NCBI GenBank assembly: GCA_038251405.1
Contig: JBBSBH010000012.1
Coordinates: 1-64,000, forward strand
DNA length: 64,000 bases
Direction of reading: 5' to 3'
Source of the DNA: JADJLQ01 sp038251405
GTDB taxonomy: Bacteria; Bacteroidota; Bacteroidia; Chitinophagales; Saprospiraceae
Every line of letters begins with the position of its first letter. Positions within the stretch are counted from its first letter, which is position 1. This document shows positions 33,864 to 43,307 of this stretch, one piece after another. The position numbers were made by a program, and so were the translations under genes. The notes under the pieces were generated by a model, which ran no database searches, was not told the DNA's origin, and saw only the letters and a list, made by a program, of their open reading frames with translations.

Positions 33864-34721
33864 TCAATTCTGATGAAAAGCCTGGCTCACAAAATCTAAA
33901 ACTTCAGGTAAGGCTGCCCGCCAATATACCCACGAATGTCTTCCATCACGGGTACGATATTCATGCGGAATATCTTGCTTACGCATGGCAATATGTACCA
34001 ATGAATTTCCTTCGTATAAAAAATCATCGTCGCCGCAATCAATATACCAGCGAACTGCTTTTTTCAAACTATCCGGCACATTATTTACCAACAGTGGAAC
34101 ACTTTGTCGATTGTAAAATGCTTCTATTTGTGTATCCGTCGCAGTTGAATCTGATCTTCTGACATTAGTTTTTGCAGCCTCCATAGTCAGGGGCCCGGTA
34201 CCTGCGCTTAATGGACAGGCTGAAGAAAACATTTCCGGATGATGCAACGCATAAGTAAAACTTCCATCACCTCCCATAGATAAGCCTGCAATGGCACGAT
34301 ATTTCTTTTCACCTTTTATACGATATTTTTTTTCTACAAAAGGAACCAACTCTTTAAAGAAAAAATCTTCGTAATTCCAGGTACCTGTTGCATTGTTTGA
34401 ATAACCTCTTCTGCCTGTATTGGCATCAGGCATTATGATGATCATAGGCGTTGCTTTACCTTCAGCAATAGCTTTATCAGCATAGAATTGTACTTCTCCA
34501 AATTGAACCCAGCCTGTCTGATCATCACCTCCACCATGTAATAGATAAAGTACAGGATAGGATCGGGATGAGGTTTCGTAATCAGGTGGAAAGTAAGCCG
34601 CATATTTTCTTTCCATATTGAGGATTTTGCTTGGAAGGGAAAGATTGTCGTACACTTTGGACTGAGCTGAGAGTAAATTAACTGTGGCAAATAACGCCAG
34701 AACGACAACTATTTTTTTCAT
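33864..34721 (-). CDS. Secreted esterase (esterase D/feruloyl esterase-like)
   Basis: A 285-residue exported alpha/beta hydrolase with a signal peptide from the ATG at 34721 (MKKIVVVLALFATVNLLSAQ). Blocks are YPVLYLLHGGGDDQTGW, nucleophile elbow GLSMGGDGSF, CGDDDFLYEGN (acid) and GRHSWVYWRAALPE (His). The family cleaves feruloyl or acetyl esters on plant polysaccharides, or is a general carboxylesterase. A TAAATTTG box lies 21 nt upstream. Confidence 0.88.
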   Translation of the reverse strand: MKKIVVVLALFATVNLLSAQSKVYDNLSLPSKILNMERKYAAYFPPDYETSSRSYPVLYLLHGGGDDQTGWVQFGEVQFYADKAIAEGKATPMIIIMPDANTGRRGYSNNATGTWNYEDFFFKELVPFVEKKYRIKGEKKYRAIAGLSMGGDGSFTYALHHPEMFSSACPLSAGTGPLTMEAAKTNVRRSDSTATDTQIEAFYNRQSVPLLVNNVPDSLKKAVRWYIDCGDDDFLYEGNSLVHIAMRKQDIPHEYRTRDGRHSWVYWRAALPEVLDFVSQAFHQN

Positions 34722-34742
34722 ACTATAGATTTTCAAGTTTAA

Positions 34743-34750
34743 CAAATTTA
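34743..34750 (-). promoter_or_regulatory. -7 box TAAATTTG upstream of the esterase gene
   Basis: A perfect TAnnTTTG on the minus strand, 21 nt before the ATG at 34721. Confidence 0.45.
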
Positions 34751-34832
34751 AGCAATTGATGATGAAATTTTGATTCTTTAATGCTTTACTCAACCATATT
34801 TCATACATTTATCTACCTCATTTTTTTTAGTT

Positions 34833-36962
34833 ATGTATAAATCTTTTATTCTGATTTTATCTATTATAGTTATAGCTCCCTCCTGCAAAAATGAAACACC
34901 TGCCTTATCCAATGACACCTACTCCACCTGGCAAATCAAAGGTGGTGACTACGGCAGCAGGAACTATAGCTCCCTCGATCAAATCGATCTTTCCAATGTA
35001 AATCAATTAAAACCCATATGGACATATAGTTGTGGAGGAGCAGATACTGCCGGCCGAAGTCAAATCCAATGCAGTCCTATCATAATAGATTCTATTTTAT
35101 ATGCAACCACCCCAAATATGGAATTGATCGCTTTGAATGGTGCTACCGGCAAGGAGATTTGGAGATCTAAGGCTCCCGGTAAAAACCCCTCCGGTCTGGG
35201 TGTCAATCGTGGTGTAATGTATTGGTCAGACGGTATCCAAAAAAGGATATTTTTCCCCTTTACACATAGACTATTTTCATTTGATGCCATGACTGGAGCT
35301 CCTGATCTCGATTTCGGTGACAAAGGAAGTATAGATATGCATGACGGGCTTGGAATTGCAGCTGACAGCCTGTATGTAGGAGCTAATACTCCAGGAGTGA
35401 TTTATCGCAATATTATTATAATGGGATCGCGTGTATCGGAAGGCCCGGATGCTGCGCCCGGATATATACGCGCATACAATCTACATACGGGAAAATTAGT
35501 CTGGGTATTTCATACGATCCCTCTTCCAGGTGAGCCTGGTTATGAGACCTGGCCAGAAGATGCCTATAAAAGAATAGGCGGTGCAAATAATTGGTCTGGT
35601 ATGTCACTGGATACTGCGAAAGGTATGGTGTATATTCCTACTGGTTCGGCATCGTTTGATTTCTATGGAGGTAACAGGAAAGGGCAAAACTTGTATGCCA
35701 ATTGCATTTTGGCAATAGAAGCAGCTACAGGTAAACTGAAATGGCATTTTCAAACTACACACCATGATATATTAGATAGAGATTTGCCTTCTCCCCCGGT
35801 TTTAATTACGGTGAATAAAGATGGTAAAACAATAGATGCCTTAGTTCAGGCTACCAAGCAAGGTTATTTATTCGTATTAAATAGAGATACCGGTGAGCCT
35901 ATTTGGCCAATAGAAGAAGTACCCGTGCCAAAATCAGATCTTCCGGGAGAGGATTCGTGGCCTACCCAACCTATTCCTACAAGGCCTAAACCGTATGCAC
36001 GACAACATTTTACGGATAGTATGATTAACAAATTGATTCCCGGATCTTATGAATTATTCAAATCCCAGTTTGCCCAGATTAGAAATAATGGGCCCTATCT
36101 ACCTCCTGGTTTGAAATCCGGACTTGTATTCCCCGGCTATGATGGTGGGGCAGAATGGGGCGGCCAATCCTACGATCCTGAGTCAGGAACTTTTTATTTG
36201 AACAGTAATGAAATGCCCTGGATATTGACTATGATAGACCTTACTCCGGATAAAAAACTGGACAATGCTAATAACTATGCCCGGGGGTTATTTTTGCGTA
36301 ATTGTGCAGTATGCCATGGTGCAGATATGAAAGGTGATGGCAATAAAGTCTATCCGGCACTGGATAAAATAAAAACTAAATATACTGCTGATCAAATGTA
36401 CCAATTACTACATGATGGTCGCAGATTGATGCCCTCATTTAAATATATAGGGAAACAGGATGTAGAAGCCATAGTCGCCTTTGTGCGCCATGAACCTATT
36501 AAAAACTTACCTGCAGCTACCAAATACCAACCAGATATACCATACAGTATGACCGGGTATAACAGATTTACCGATGCAAATGGTTTCCCGGCTGTACAAC
36601 CACCCTGGGGCACACTGAATGCTATCAATCTCAATACTGGCGAATATGAGTGGACTGTGCCATTAGGTGAAATAGATTCTCTCACTAAAAAAGGGATTCC
36701 AATTACGGGTACAGAAAATTATGGTGGTTTATTGAATACCAAAGGAGGATTACTATTTATAGGTGCTACCAAGGATGAAAGATTCAGAGCATTTGATAAA
36801 AAGACGGGCAAGCAACTTTGGCAATATGACTTACCTGCGGGTGCATATGCTACGCCTGCTACATATGCTATTAATGGAAAACAATATGTAGTGATAGCAT
36901 GTGGCGGTGGTAAGATGGGGACTAAGAGTGGGGATAAGTATATGGCTTTTGCCGTGGAGTAG
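34833..36962 (+). CDS. PQQ-dependent dehydrogenase with cytochrome c domain
   Basis: A 709-residue quinoprotein lipoprotein (MYKSFILILSIIVIAPSC, Cys18). The beta-propeller carries tryptophan-docking repeats: TWQIKGGDYGSRNYSSLDQI, ALNGATGKEIWRSKAP, AIEAATGKLKWHFQTTHHDI and DKKTGKQLWQYDLPAGA. A mono-heme c insert is near residue 489 (NCAVCHGADMKGDG, CxxCH). The family oxidises sugars or alcohols in the periplasm and passes electrons to the respiratory chain. No PQQ synthesis genes are in the window, so PQQ may be imported. Confidence 0.93.
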   Translation: MYKSFILILSIIVIAPSCKNETPALSNDTYSTWQIKGGDYGSRNYSSLDQIDLSNVNQLKPIWTYSCGGADTAGRSQIQCSPIIIDSILYATTPNMELIALNGATGKEIWRSKAPGKNPSGLGVNRGVMYWSDGIQKRIFFPFTHRLFSFDAMTGAPDLDFGDKGSIDMHDGLGIAADSLYVGANTPGVIYRNIIIMGSRVSEGPDAAPGYIRAYNLHTGKLVWVFHTIPLPGEPGYETWPEDAYKRIGGANNWSGMSLDTAKGMVYIPTGSASFDFYGGNRKGQNLYANCILAIEAATGKLKWHFQTTHHDILDRDLPSPPVLITVNKDGKTIDALVQATKQGYLFVLNRDTGEPIWPIEEVPVPKSDLPGEDSWPTQPIPTRPKPYARQHFTDSMINKLIPGSYELFKSQFAQIRNNGPYLPPGLKSGLVFPGYDGGAEWGGQSYDPESGTFYLNSNEMPWILTMIDLTPDKKLDNANNYARGLFLRNCAVCHGADMKGDGNKVYPALDKIKTKYTADQMYQLLHDGRRLMPSFKYIGKQDVEAIVAFVRHEPIKNLPAATKYQPDIPYSMTGYNRFTDANGFPAVQPPWGTLNAINLNTGEYEWTVPLGEIDSLTKKGIPITGTENYGGLLNTKGGLLFIGATKDERFRAFDKKTGKQLWQYDLPAGAYATPATYAINGKQYVVIACGGGKMGTKSGDKYMAFAVE

Positions 36963-37102
36963 CATGTTTATGTCCATTTTTTTGTCTTATCTGTACTTCA
37001 TGTAAAAAACTAATAATGAATTAGATATGCTTATTTTTTCTTAAATATTTTGAAATATTAAATTTAATTTAATTTTTTTTGACTAATTTTATTGTAGAAA
37101 TT

Positions 37103-38272
37103 ATGTCAAAAAAGTTGGTTCAAAAATATCCTCACATTTTATTTAAAAAGATTTGGAAGTTAAGTGAAAATGCCCTTATGCTTCTAGGTCAATGCGAAGC
37201 ATATATAAAGTCTATTATTGATACCCCGATTTCGCCAGATCATTAGAGTAAATTAATGACTGTTGCCTTATTAAAAGGTGCACAATCAACAACGGCTATT
37301 GAAGGGAATACTTTAACTGAAGAAGAAATAAAAAAGATAATGCAACATGAGAAACTACCTCCAAGTAAAGAATACCAGGAGATAGAAGTTAAAAATATTC
37401 TGAATGCTTTTAATGAAATTCTCTATGAAATTGTTCAGGATGGCAAGGAGCAGTACATCACTATTGATCTTTTGTTAAGAATGAACAAGATGGTAGGTCA
37501 AAATTTGGGCAATCATTTTGCAGCGATACCAGGTAGATTGAGAAATTCAAACGTAGTGGTAAGTACATATAGATGTCCCGATTATGAAGATGTACCGATA
37601 CTATTAGAAGAACTCAATACATGGCTAAAGAAAGAATTTAATTATGGCGTTGATGGACAGCCTCGTTTATCAAATGTCATTATACAAGCAATTGTAAGTC
37701 ACATTTATATCGAATGGATTCATCCATTTGGTGATGGAAATGGAAGGACTGGTAGGCTTTTGGAGTTTTACATTCTATTGAGAGGAGGTAGTCCAGACAT
37801 TGCATCTCACATACTTTCTAATTATTATAATTTGACCAGGAGTGCTTACTATAAACAAATAGAAAAGGCAACCAGTAATAAGGATTTATCGGATTTTATC
37901 GAGTATGCATTACTTGGGTTTCGAGATGGCTTAGTACAGACATTGCAAATTATTCAAAAAATCCAGTTTCTTAATACTTGGCATAAATTGATTTATGATA
38001 AGTTTGATCAGATTAGGCAAGTTACACATGCTGAAGTTTTCAAGCGACAAAGAACACTTGCTCTGGAGTTCCCATTTGATAGATTTATGCAAATCAATGA
38101 TGTACCTGATATAAGTATTCCACTTGCCAGAATGTATGCTACCATTACTGAAAGAACTATACAAAGAGACCTGGACAAATTAGTTGAATTGACATTATTA
38201 AAGAAAACGAATGAAGGATATATTGCCAATATTGATATCCTCAAAGGTATGATTGCTAAAAGGAAGATATAG
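37103..38272 (+). pseudogene. Fic-domain protein gene interrupted by an in-frame amber codon
   Basis: Fic proteins transfer AMP or other phosphate-linked groups onto targets. The frame from the ATG at 37103 (MSKKLVQKYPHILFKKIWKL) runs 47 codons, meets TAG at 37244-37246, then continues in the same frame through SKLMTVALLKGAQSTTAIEGN to a full Fic domain. The motif HPFGDGNGRTGR is near residue 207; a TxxxEG inhibitory motif (TTAIEG) precedes it, and a winged-helix-like C-terminus follows. No other lesion is seen. An ATG three codons after the TAG (37256) could restart translation to give a 338-residue N-truncated protein that keeps the active site. Nonsense mutation, recoding or assembly error cannot be separated here. 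Confidence 0.8.
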
Positions 38273-38292
38273 TCAGATTAATTATTGGCTTA

Positions 38293-38300
38293 TATCTTTG
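38293..38300 (+). promoter_or_regulatory. -7 box TATCTTTG
   Basis: A perfect TAnnTTTG, 14 nt before the ATG at 38315, predicting a 5' leader of only about 10 nt. Confidence 0.5.
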
Positions 38301-38314
38301 TCAAATTTTAAAAT

Positions 38315-39055
38315 ATGGAATTCACATCCCTAGTTATTATCTACAAAGAATTCAGTCTAGATGGAGAAAGGTATAATGATAAATTAGCGGTCGGAAAAGA
38401 TAAGATCAAAGAAGGGTATCAAAATTTTATCGAAATCCTCAAAGATTTTACTAACGGACATATTATTATTAATCCAATATATATAGAAGAGGAAATTTTA
38501 AATGACCCCGAATGGCCTGTAAAGTGTTTAAATACAGAAAAGAATGCTAATGACCAAAAAGATTTTATGTATTTCAAACCAGAATCAATTCATTCTAAAT
38601 TTCAAAATGGCAATTGGGACAACATCGTAATTGTTTATCCTTGGGCAAGAAATAGCCTTGACAATGATTTTCATGCAATTTCGGGAGGTGGTTTCTATTC
38701 AGATTGTACAATATCGCAAATCCCAGAATTTTTTCTCTCATTGAATAAGGACACTCCAGGAGAAGTATTTTTACATGAATGGTTACATGGGCCTCTAAGT
38801 TTTTTTGAAAAGGAAGGCTTGTTAGAAAAAGATGAAATTAATATTGATAAGGCGGAGGAAAAGTATGGCTATAAACAAAATCCAGATTGGATTCCTTTTT
38901 TGAAAGATGTTATTCAAAATAAATTAACCAACCAAAAGAAAGGAGTTTCGGAAGAAATGTGGCAAACATTTATTCCAATTCAATTAAGAAATGAAATTTC
39001 GGTACGAAATATGAAGTTCGTAACCCCTACAATTGCACTGCCTTTTAAAAAATAG
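38315..39055 (+). CDS. Hypothetical protein with HExxH motif (putative metallopeptidase)
   Basis: A 246-residue soluble protein of unrecognised family. Residues 154-158 are HEWLH in EVFLHEWLHG, the zincin signature, preceded by an aromatic Gly-rich SGGGFYSD segment. There is no signal peptide and the protein is highly acidic/lysine-rich. It lies 42 bp after the interrupted Fic gene but has its own promoter, and both look like accessory genes. A proteolytic role is inferred only from the motif. Confidence 0.6.
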   Translation: MEFTSLVIIYKEFSLDGERYNDKLAVGKDKIKEGYQNFIEILKDFTNGHIIINPIYIEEEILNDPEWPVKCLNTEKNANDQKDFMYFKPESIHSKFQNGNWDNIVIVYPWARNSLDNDFHAISGGGFYSDCTISQIPEFFLSLNKDTPGEVFLHEWLHGPLSFFEKEGLLEKDEINIDKAEEKYGYKQNPDWIPFLKDVIQNKLTNQKKGVSEEMWQTFIPIQLRNEISVRNMKFVTPTIALPFKK

Positions 39056-39075
39056 AATTAATACAGATAATTGCT

Positions 39076-40383
39076 TCAATTCGCAGATTGCGAATGCAGT
39101 AATTCCAAACCCAGGCAAGCTCTCGGCTTAAAACCAGGCCAAGCTTTCCCATTAGATTTCTCTGCCACATTAAGGTACTTACCATAATCCTTCTTCTGTA
39201 ACAGCATTCCTAAAAACGCAGTCACAAAATGTTGATTGATATTATTGATTCGCTTTTCATTCCATGCTGGTTCCGAGTAATGTTCATAATCTTTTGCTAA
39301 AGAAGCTTGAAATAAAGTAATTGTTGGTGGGGGATTAGGTGCAATATTGTGCCTTGCATTTTCATAAGTCAATAAATACCGGTTGGCGTTCTTCGAACCG
39401 AGAAAGATTGATTTGATGCCTCCTTCATATCCTGAGACATCATCCTGGTCACCGGCAACGAATAAAGTAGGTACTTTCAATCCTTGCAATCCTACACTGT
39501 CCCATACCCCATTTTTCATTCCCCAGGGTGCAAAAGCCACCACTGCTTTAATTCGGGAATCAACACTGGATAGGTAGTTAACCTTATGAACACATAATGG
39601 ATCAATGGCTTTACTCCCCCCCGTAGAAGCGCTAAAAAAACCAGCCAATTGATCGCTATATCCGGCTCCGGCTACATTCAGTACGCCGTATCCTCCCATA
39701 GAATATCCGATCAAAGCAGTATGGTCGGCATCTAGCAATCCAACAAGGAAAGATCCTCCTTTTACTTTACCTGGTTCTGCCATTTGATTTAATATAAATT
39801 GTATGTCTTTGTTTCTATTGAGCAATGTAGAGGTAAATCCTTTTTGGTCCCTATGGGTAGATTCTGTATGATCTATTGCCACTACTACATAACCTTTAGA
39901 GGCAAGATTTTCTGTTAGGTAAGAAAGCAAAACCCTTGATCCAGTATAGCCATGGGAAACAATAATAAGAGGATACGCTTGAGGCTTTAGATCTGGCTGA
40001 GCATCTCGCAATGCTCTACCACTGAATGTAAATGGAATGAGTGGTCGTGTGCTATCCATTATACTCCCCAGTACATCTTCATAGCTCGCTAGCTGATTTT
40101 TGCCCTCAGGGATCAAGGCGGGATACCATATTTCCACTTTCAATGGCCTGTCATAGAAAGTATCTCTACCATTTTTAGAATTCAAAATATCAATTTGATG
40201 CTTATTGATAAAATCAAGTGTGCGAACACCTACCTGGTACTCGCCTCTTTTGGAGAGTTCCGGTGCATCTGGCAGTCCATCACCATTGATAAAAAGACTA
40301 TCAGATTGGGCTTGAGATAATGAATGATTTGATAAAAATAGAAGTATCAACAGCATGGATACAAAAGAATTCCAGAGTTTCAT
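39076..40383 (-). CDS. Secreted PAF-acetylhydrolase/dienelactone-hydrolase-like enzyme
   Basis: A 435-residue exported alpha/beta hydrolase with a signal peptide from the ATG at 40383 (MKLWNSFVSMLLILLFLS..., ending LSQAQ). Features are the PAF-acetylhydrolase-like start GVRTLDF and VEIWYPA, PLIIVSHGYTGSR (oxyanion), VAIDHTEST, nucleophile elbow GYSMGGYGVL, VPTLFVAGDQDD (acid) and ARHNIAPNP (His). It probably hydrolyses short acyl or lipid esters in the periplasm. The open frame reaches to 40455 but without a plausible start there. Confidence 0.82.
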   Translation of the reverse strand: MKLWNSFVSMLLILLFLSNHSLSQAQSDSLFINGDGLPDAPELSKRGEYQVGVRTLDFINKHQIDILNSKNGRDTFYDRPLKVEIWYPALIPEGKNQLASYEDVLGSIMDSTRPLIPFTFSGRALRDAQPDLKPQAYPLIIVSHGYTGSRVLLSYLTENLASKGYVVVAIDHTESTHRDQKGFTSTLLNRNKDIQFILNQMAEPGKVKGGSFLVGLLDADHTALIGYSMGGYGVLNVAGAGYSDQLAGFFSASTGGSKAIDPLCVHKVNYLSSVDSRIKAVVAFAPWGMKNGVWDSVGLQGLKVPTLFVAGDQDDVSGYEGGIKSIFLGSKNANRYLLTYENARHNIAPNPPPTITLFQASLAKDYEHYSEPAWNEKRINNINQHFVTAFLGMLLQKKDYGKYLNVAEKSNGKAWPGFKPRACLGLELLHSQSAN

Positions 40384-40448
40384 AATTGGAAAAGTATAAA
40401 GAATTCTCGGTTTTAATATAAATTTAGAAGCTAAATTATCAGAATTGA

Positions 40449-40982
40449 TCACCAAATCTCTCCGAAGTCAATATTGGCCTTACACTCATCTTTAAATTCA
40501 AATTCAAATCGATTGTTTATCAATGGACACAATACATACTCTCCATTAATTAATTGATAAATATCTACCTGATTACTATCTGCATCTACGATCAAATAAT
40601 ATTTTACTCCTTGAGACTGATAAATCGAAAACTTGGTATTCTTATCCCGTAATGCTGTGGATGGAGACAAGATCTCTACTACAAGGTTAGGTGGAAAATC
40701 CAAATAGTTTTTTGTGATTTTTTTACAGGAAATAAGGATATCTGGAATCAATACAATATCGTCCTCTATTTTAAAGTCTAATGGGTCATAGACTTTGCAA
40801 TTTTTACATTTTTTTAAAGCCAAATAAAGTTCTCCCCTCAAGGCTGCTGCCACTTGCTGGTGCCTGGGAGCAGGAGATGGACTCATAGCCACAGGAAACC
40901 CATCGTATAATTCAAATCGATCATTCCAAAGTTGGATAACATCGTATGTATAATGTGGAAGGATTTTATCAGAAATTGCCAT
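40449..40982 (-). CDS. Uma2-family putative nuclease
   Basis: A 177-residue intact Uma2 protein (PD-(D/E)XK-like fold). Blocks are YDVIQLWNDRFELYDGFPVAM, RHQQVAAALRGELYLAL, the catalytic-type LIPDILISCKK (Asp) and NLVVEILSPSTALRDKNTKFSIYQ (Glu, then Lys), and VKYYLIVDADSNQVDIYQL. Uma2 genes are strongly expanded in some bacteria and their biological role is unclear. It has a leaderless-type promoter 4 nt from its ATG. It is an intact relative of the pseudogene at 5011-5620, although the sequences are clearly divergent. Confidence 0.85.
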   Translation of the reverse strand: MAISDKILPHYTYDVIQLWNDRFELYDGFPVAMSPSPAPRHQQVAAALRGELYLALKKCKNCKVYDPLDFKIEDDIVLIPDILISCKKITKNYLDFPPNLVVEILSPSTALRDKNTKFSIYQSQGVKYYLIVDADSNQVDIYQLINGEYVLCPLINNRFEFEFKDECKANIDFGEIW

Positions 40983-40986
40983 TTTC

Positions 40987-40994
40987 CAAAGATA
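40987..40994 (-). promoter_or_regulatory. -7 box TATCTTTG exactly 4 nt from an ATG (leaderless)
   Basis: A perfect TAnnTTTG on the minus strand; the last G (40987) is 4 nt from the A of the ATG at 40982 (spacer GAAA). Confidence 0.6.
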
Positions 40995-41074
40995 ATCAAT
41001 TTAATATGCACCTTAAGCAAATAGAACAAAACTGAAATGCAAAATTTCCTAATAAAATCATTAAGTTTAGCTCA

Positions 41075-42763
41075 ATGAAATCCTCCTTTTATTTAGCAAC
41101 ATTTTATCTAGGTGCGCTATTTTTTTCCTGCGTAAAAAAAGAATCCCCCGATCTCATTTTATTCCATGGTAATATCCACACGATGATTGCTCAGGATGAT
41201 TCCGTGCAAGCTATAGCTATCCAGGATGGAAAAATTCTGGCCATAGGAAAAGACAAGGAAATACTAAAATTGAAATTCACCTCCACTCAATTAATAGATC
41301 TTTACGGTCAATTGGTATTACCCGGATTTACCGATGCGCATATACATCCTGTAAGCGGAGGACTTGCATTCTTAGAATGCGAATTGGAAGGATTGGCAAC
41401 ACCCAAAGAAATCTTAGACAGTCTTAAGAGATATGCTTTACTTCATTCTGAAAGAAAATGGATTCGAGGTGAAAACATGTGGCTGGCAGCTTTTAAAAAT
41501 GGGAATCCTTTAAAAGAAGATTTAGACAGTATCATTTCCGATCGGCCAGTCTATGTATCATCCAGTGACGGGCATAATGCGTGGGTAAACAGCAAGGCAT
41601 TGGAACTTTCAAGTATTTCGAAAGAAACCCCTGATCCTTTACATGGAGTGATAGAACGAAATAATAATTCCAGAGAGCCATCCGGTACCTTGCGGGAAAC
41701 CGCGATGGATTTAGTTCGTCAGCATTTACCGGCATATACTGATGATGACAGACTAGAAGCTTTGAAAAAATCAATTGCCCTTGCAAATCAAAACGGCCTC
41801 ACCTCTTTGAATGAAGCCTCTGCCAATCCAGATTATATCAGCGCATATTACACCCTAGAGAAAGAAGGCAAACTCAATGCCCATATCAATCTTTCTATTT
41901 ATTGTGATATAAGTAAGGGTATCCCTGATGTAAACAGGGTAATAAAAATCAGGGACAGCCTGCTTAAAATAAAAAGCAATATCAATCCAAATGAGGTGAA
42001 ATTATTCATGGATGGTGTAGTTGAAGGAAAAACAGCAGCTATGCTCTCTAATTATGCCAATGATCATCATGCCGGAATAGCAAACACTTCGCCTGACATT
42101 GCTAAAGAGGTGATAACTGCATTTGACAAAGCAGGAATGCAAATCCATGTTCATTCGATTGGAGACCGGGCTACACGAATGACTTTAGATGCTTTTGAAA
42201 ATGCGTTAAAGATAAATGGAGCCCGGGACAGCAGGCACCATATTGCGCATCTTCATGTCATTCATCCTGATGATTATCCAAGATTCAAGGCATTACATGT
42301 GATTGCAAATTTTCAAGCTTTATGGGCTACCTGGGAAGACAGTTATATGACTGAGCTTAACCTACCCAATCTAGGCCCTGAACGAATGGAATGGCAGTAT
42401 CCAATGGGGTCTTTACTAAAGGCAGGTGCCACGCTTGCCTTTGGAAGCGACTGGGATGTAAGTACTCAAAATCCATTTTATGCTTTACAGGTCGCTGTGA
42501 CTCGTAGAGGACCAGATAGTATAAAACGTGAGGCCTGGACTCCACAACATTTGATAGATCGTTACGAGGTAATCAAAGGATATACGGTGAATGGTGCTTA
42601 TCTTACATTCAGAGAAAATGAAACGGGGACCTTACAGCCCGGAAAATCTGCTGATATCATAGTAGTGGATCAAAATATACTTACCTGTGATCCATTTTCC
42701 ATTTACAAAACCAAAGTCATTAAGACCTTCTTTAAGGGCAAAGAAGTATATTCACTAAAATGA
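41075..42763 (+). CDS. YtcJ-like metal-dependent amidohydrolase, lipoprotein
   Basis: A 562-residue lipoprotein (signal MKSSFYLATFYLGALFFSC, Cys19) with the amidohydrolase_3 fold. The metal site is GFTDAHIHPVSGG (HxH), with VKLFMDGVVEGKTAAML, IHVHSIGDRATRMTLDAFE, HHIAHLHVIHPDD and FGSDWDVSTQNPF (Asp). YtcJ-type enzymes hydrolyse amides and related C-N bonds; the substrate is unknown. The next gene starts 8 bp downstream. Confidence 0.87.
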   Translation: MKSSFYLATFYLGALFFSCVKKESPDLILFHGNIHTMIAQDDSVQAIAIQDGKILAIGKDKEILKLKFTSTQLIDLYGQLVLPGFTDAHIHPVSGGLAFLECELEGLATPKEILDSLKRYALLHSERKWIRGENMWLAAFKNGNPLKEDLDSIISDRPVYVSSSDGHNAWVNSKALELSSISKETPDPLHGVIERNNNSREPSGTLRETAMDLVRQHLPAYTDDDRLEALKKSIALANQNGLTSLNEASANPDYISAYYTLEKEGKLNAHINLSIYCDISKGIPDVNRVIKIRDSLLKIKSNINPNEVKLFMDGVVEGKTAAMLSNYANDHHAGIANTSPDIAKEVITAFDKAGMQIHVHSIGDRATRMTLDAFENALKINGARDSRHHIAHLHVIHPDDYPRFKALHVIANFQALWATWEDSYMTELNLPNLGPERMEWQYPMGSLLKAGATLAFGSDWDVSTQNPFYALQVAVTRRGPDSIKREAWTPQHLIDRYEVIKGYTVNGAYLTFRENETGTLQPGKSADIIVVDQNILTCDPFSIYKTKVIKTFFKGKEVYSLK

Positions 42764-42771
42764 AATAGCCA

Positions 42772-43302
42772 ATGAATCTGCAACCGGTACTTAAAAACGA
42801 TACAGTTACCCTACTTCCATTAAAAGTGGATGATTTTGAAAAATTGTATGCTGTAGCATGTGATCCACTAATCTGGGAGCAACACCCAAATCCTGATCGA
42901 TATCAGCGAGATGTATTTGATATTTTTTTCAAGGGAGCTATGGAATCAAAGGGAGCTTTCATAATATTTGATTCAGAGACTAAACTACCGATTGGAAGTT
43001 CACGATATTATGATTATGATCAAGAGAAGAAACAAGTTTTGATCGGTTATACTTTTTTCGCTAGGGATCACTGGGGTGGAAAGTCCAATATTGCAACTAA
43101 AGAATTAATGATCACACATGCTTTCAAATATGTGGAAAATGTATACTTCCATATTGGAGCTACCAATTTTAGATCTCAAATTTCTATACAAAGAATTGGT
43201 GGTGAAAAAACCAGGGAAATAGAAGTAGAATATTATGGGGAACAAAAAAAAATGAATTTTGAATTTGTTATTCGAAAAGAAAAATGGAAAGCAGCCCCAT
43301 AG
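42772..43302 (+). CDS. GNAT-family N-acetyltransferase (RimJ/RimL-like)
   Basis: A 176-residue acetyltransferase. It starts LQPVLKNDTVTLLPLKVDDFEKLY as in RimJ/L types, with IIFDSETKLPIGSSRYYDYD and a C-terminal GATNFRSQISIQRIGGEK segment where acetyl-CoA binds. Acceptor unknown. It follows the amidohydrolase by 8 bp and is convergent with rsgA. Confidence 0.82.
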   Translation: MNLQPVLKNDTVTLLPLKVDDFEKLYAVACDPLIWEQHPNPDRYQRDVFDIFFKGAMESKGAFIIFDSETKLPIGSSRYYDYDQEKKQVLIGYTFFARDHWGGKSNIATKELMITHAFKYVENVYFHIGATNFRSQISIQRIGGEKTREIEVEYYGEQKKMNFEFVIRKEKWKAAP

Positions 43303-43307
43303 CCATC

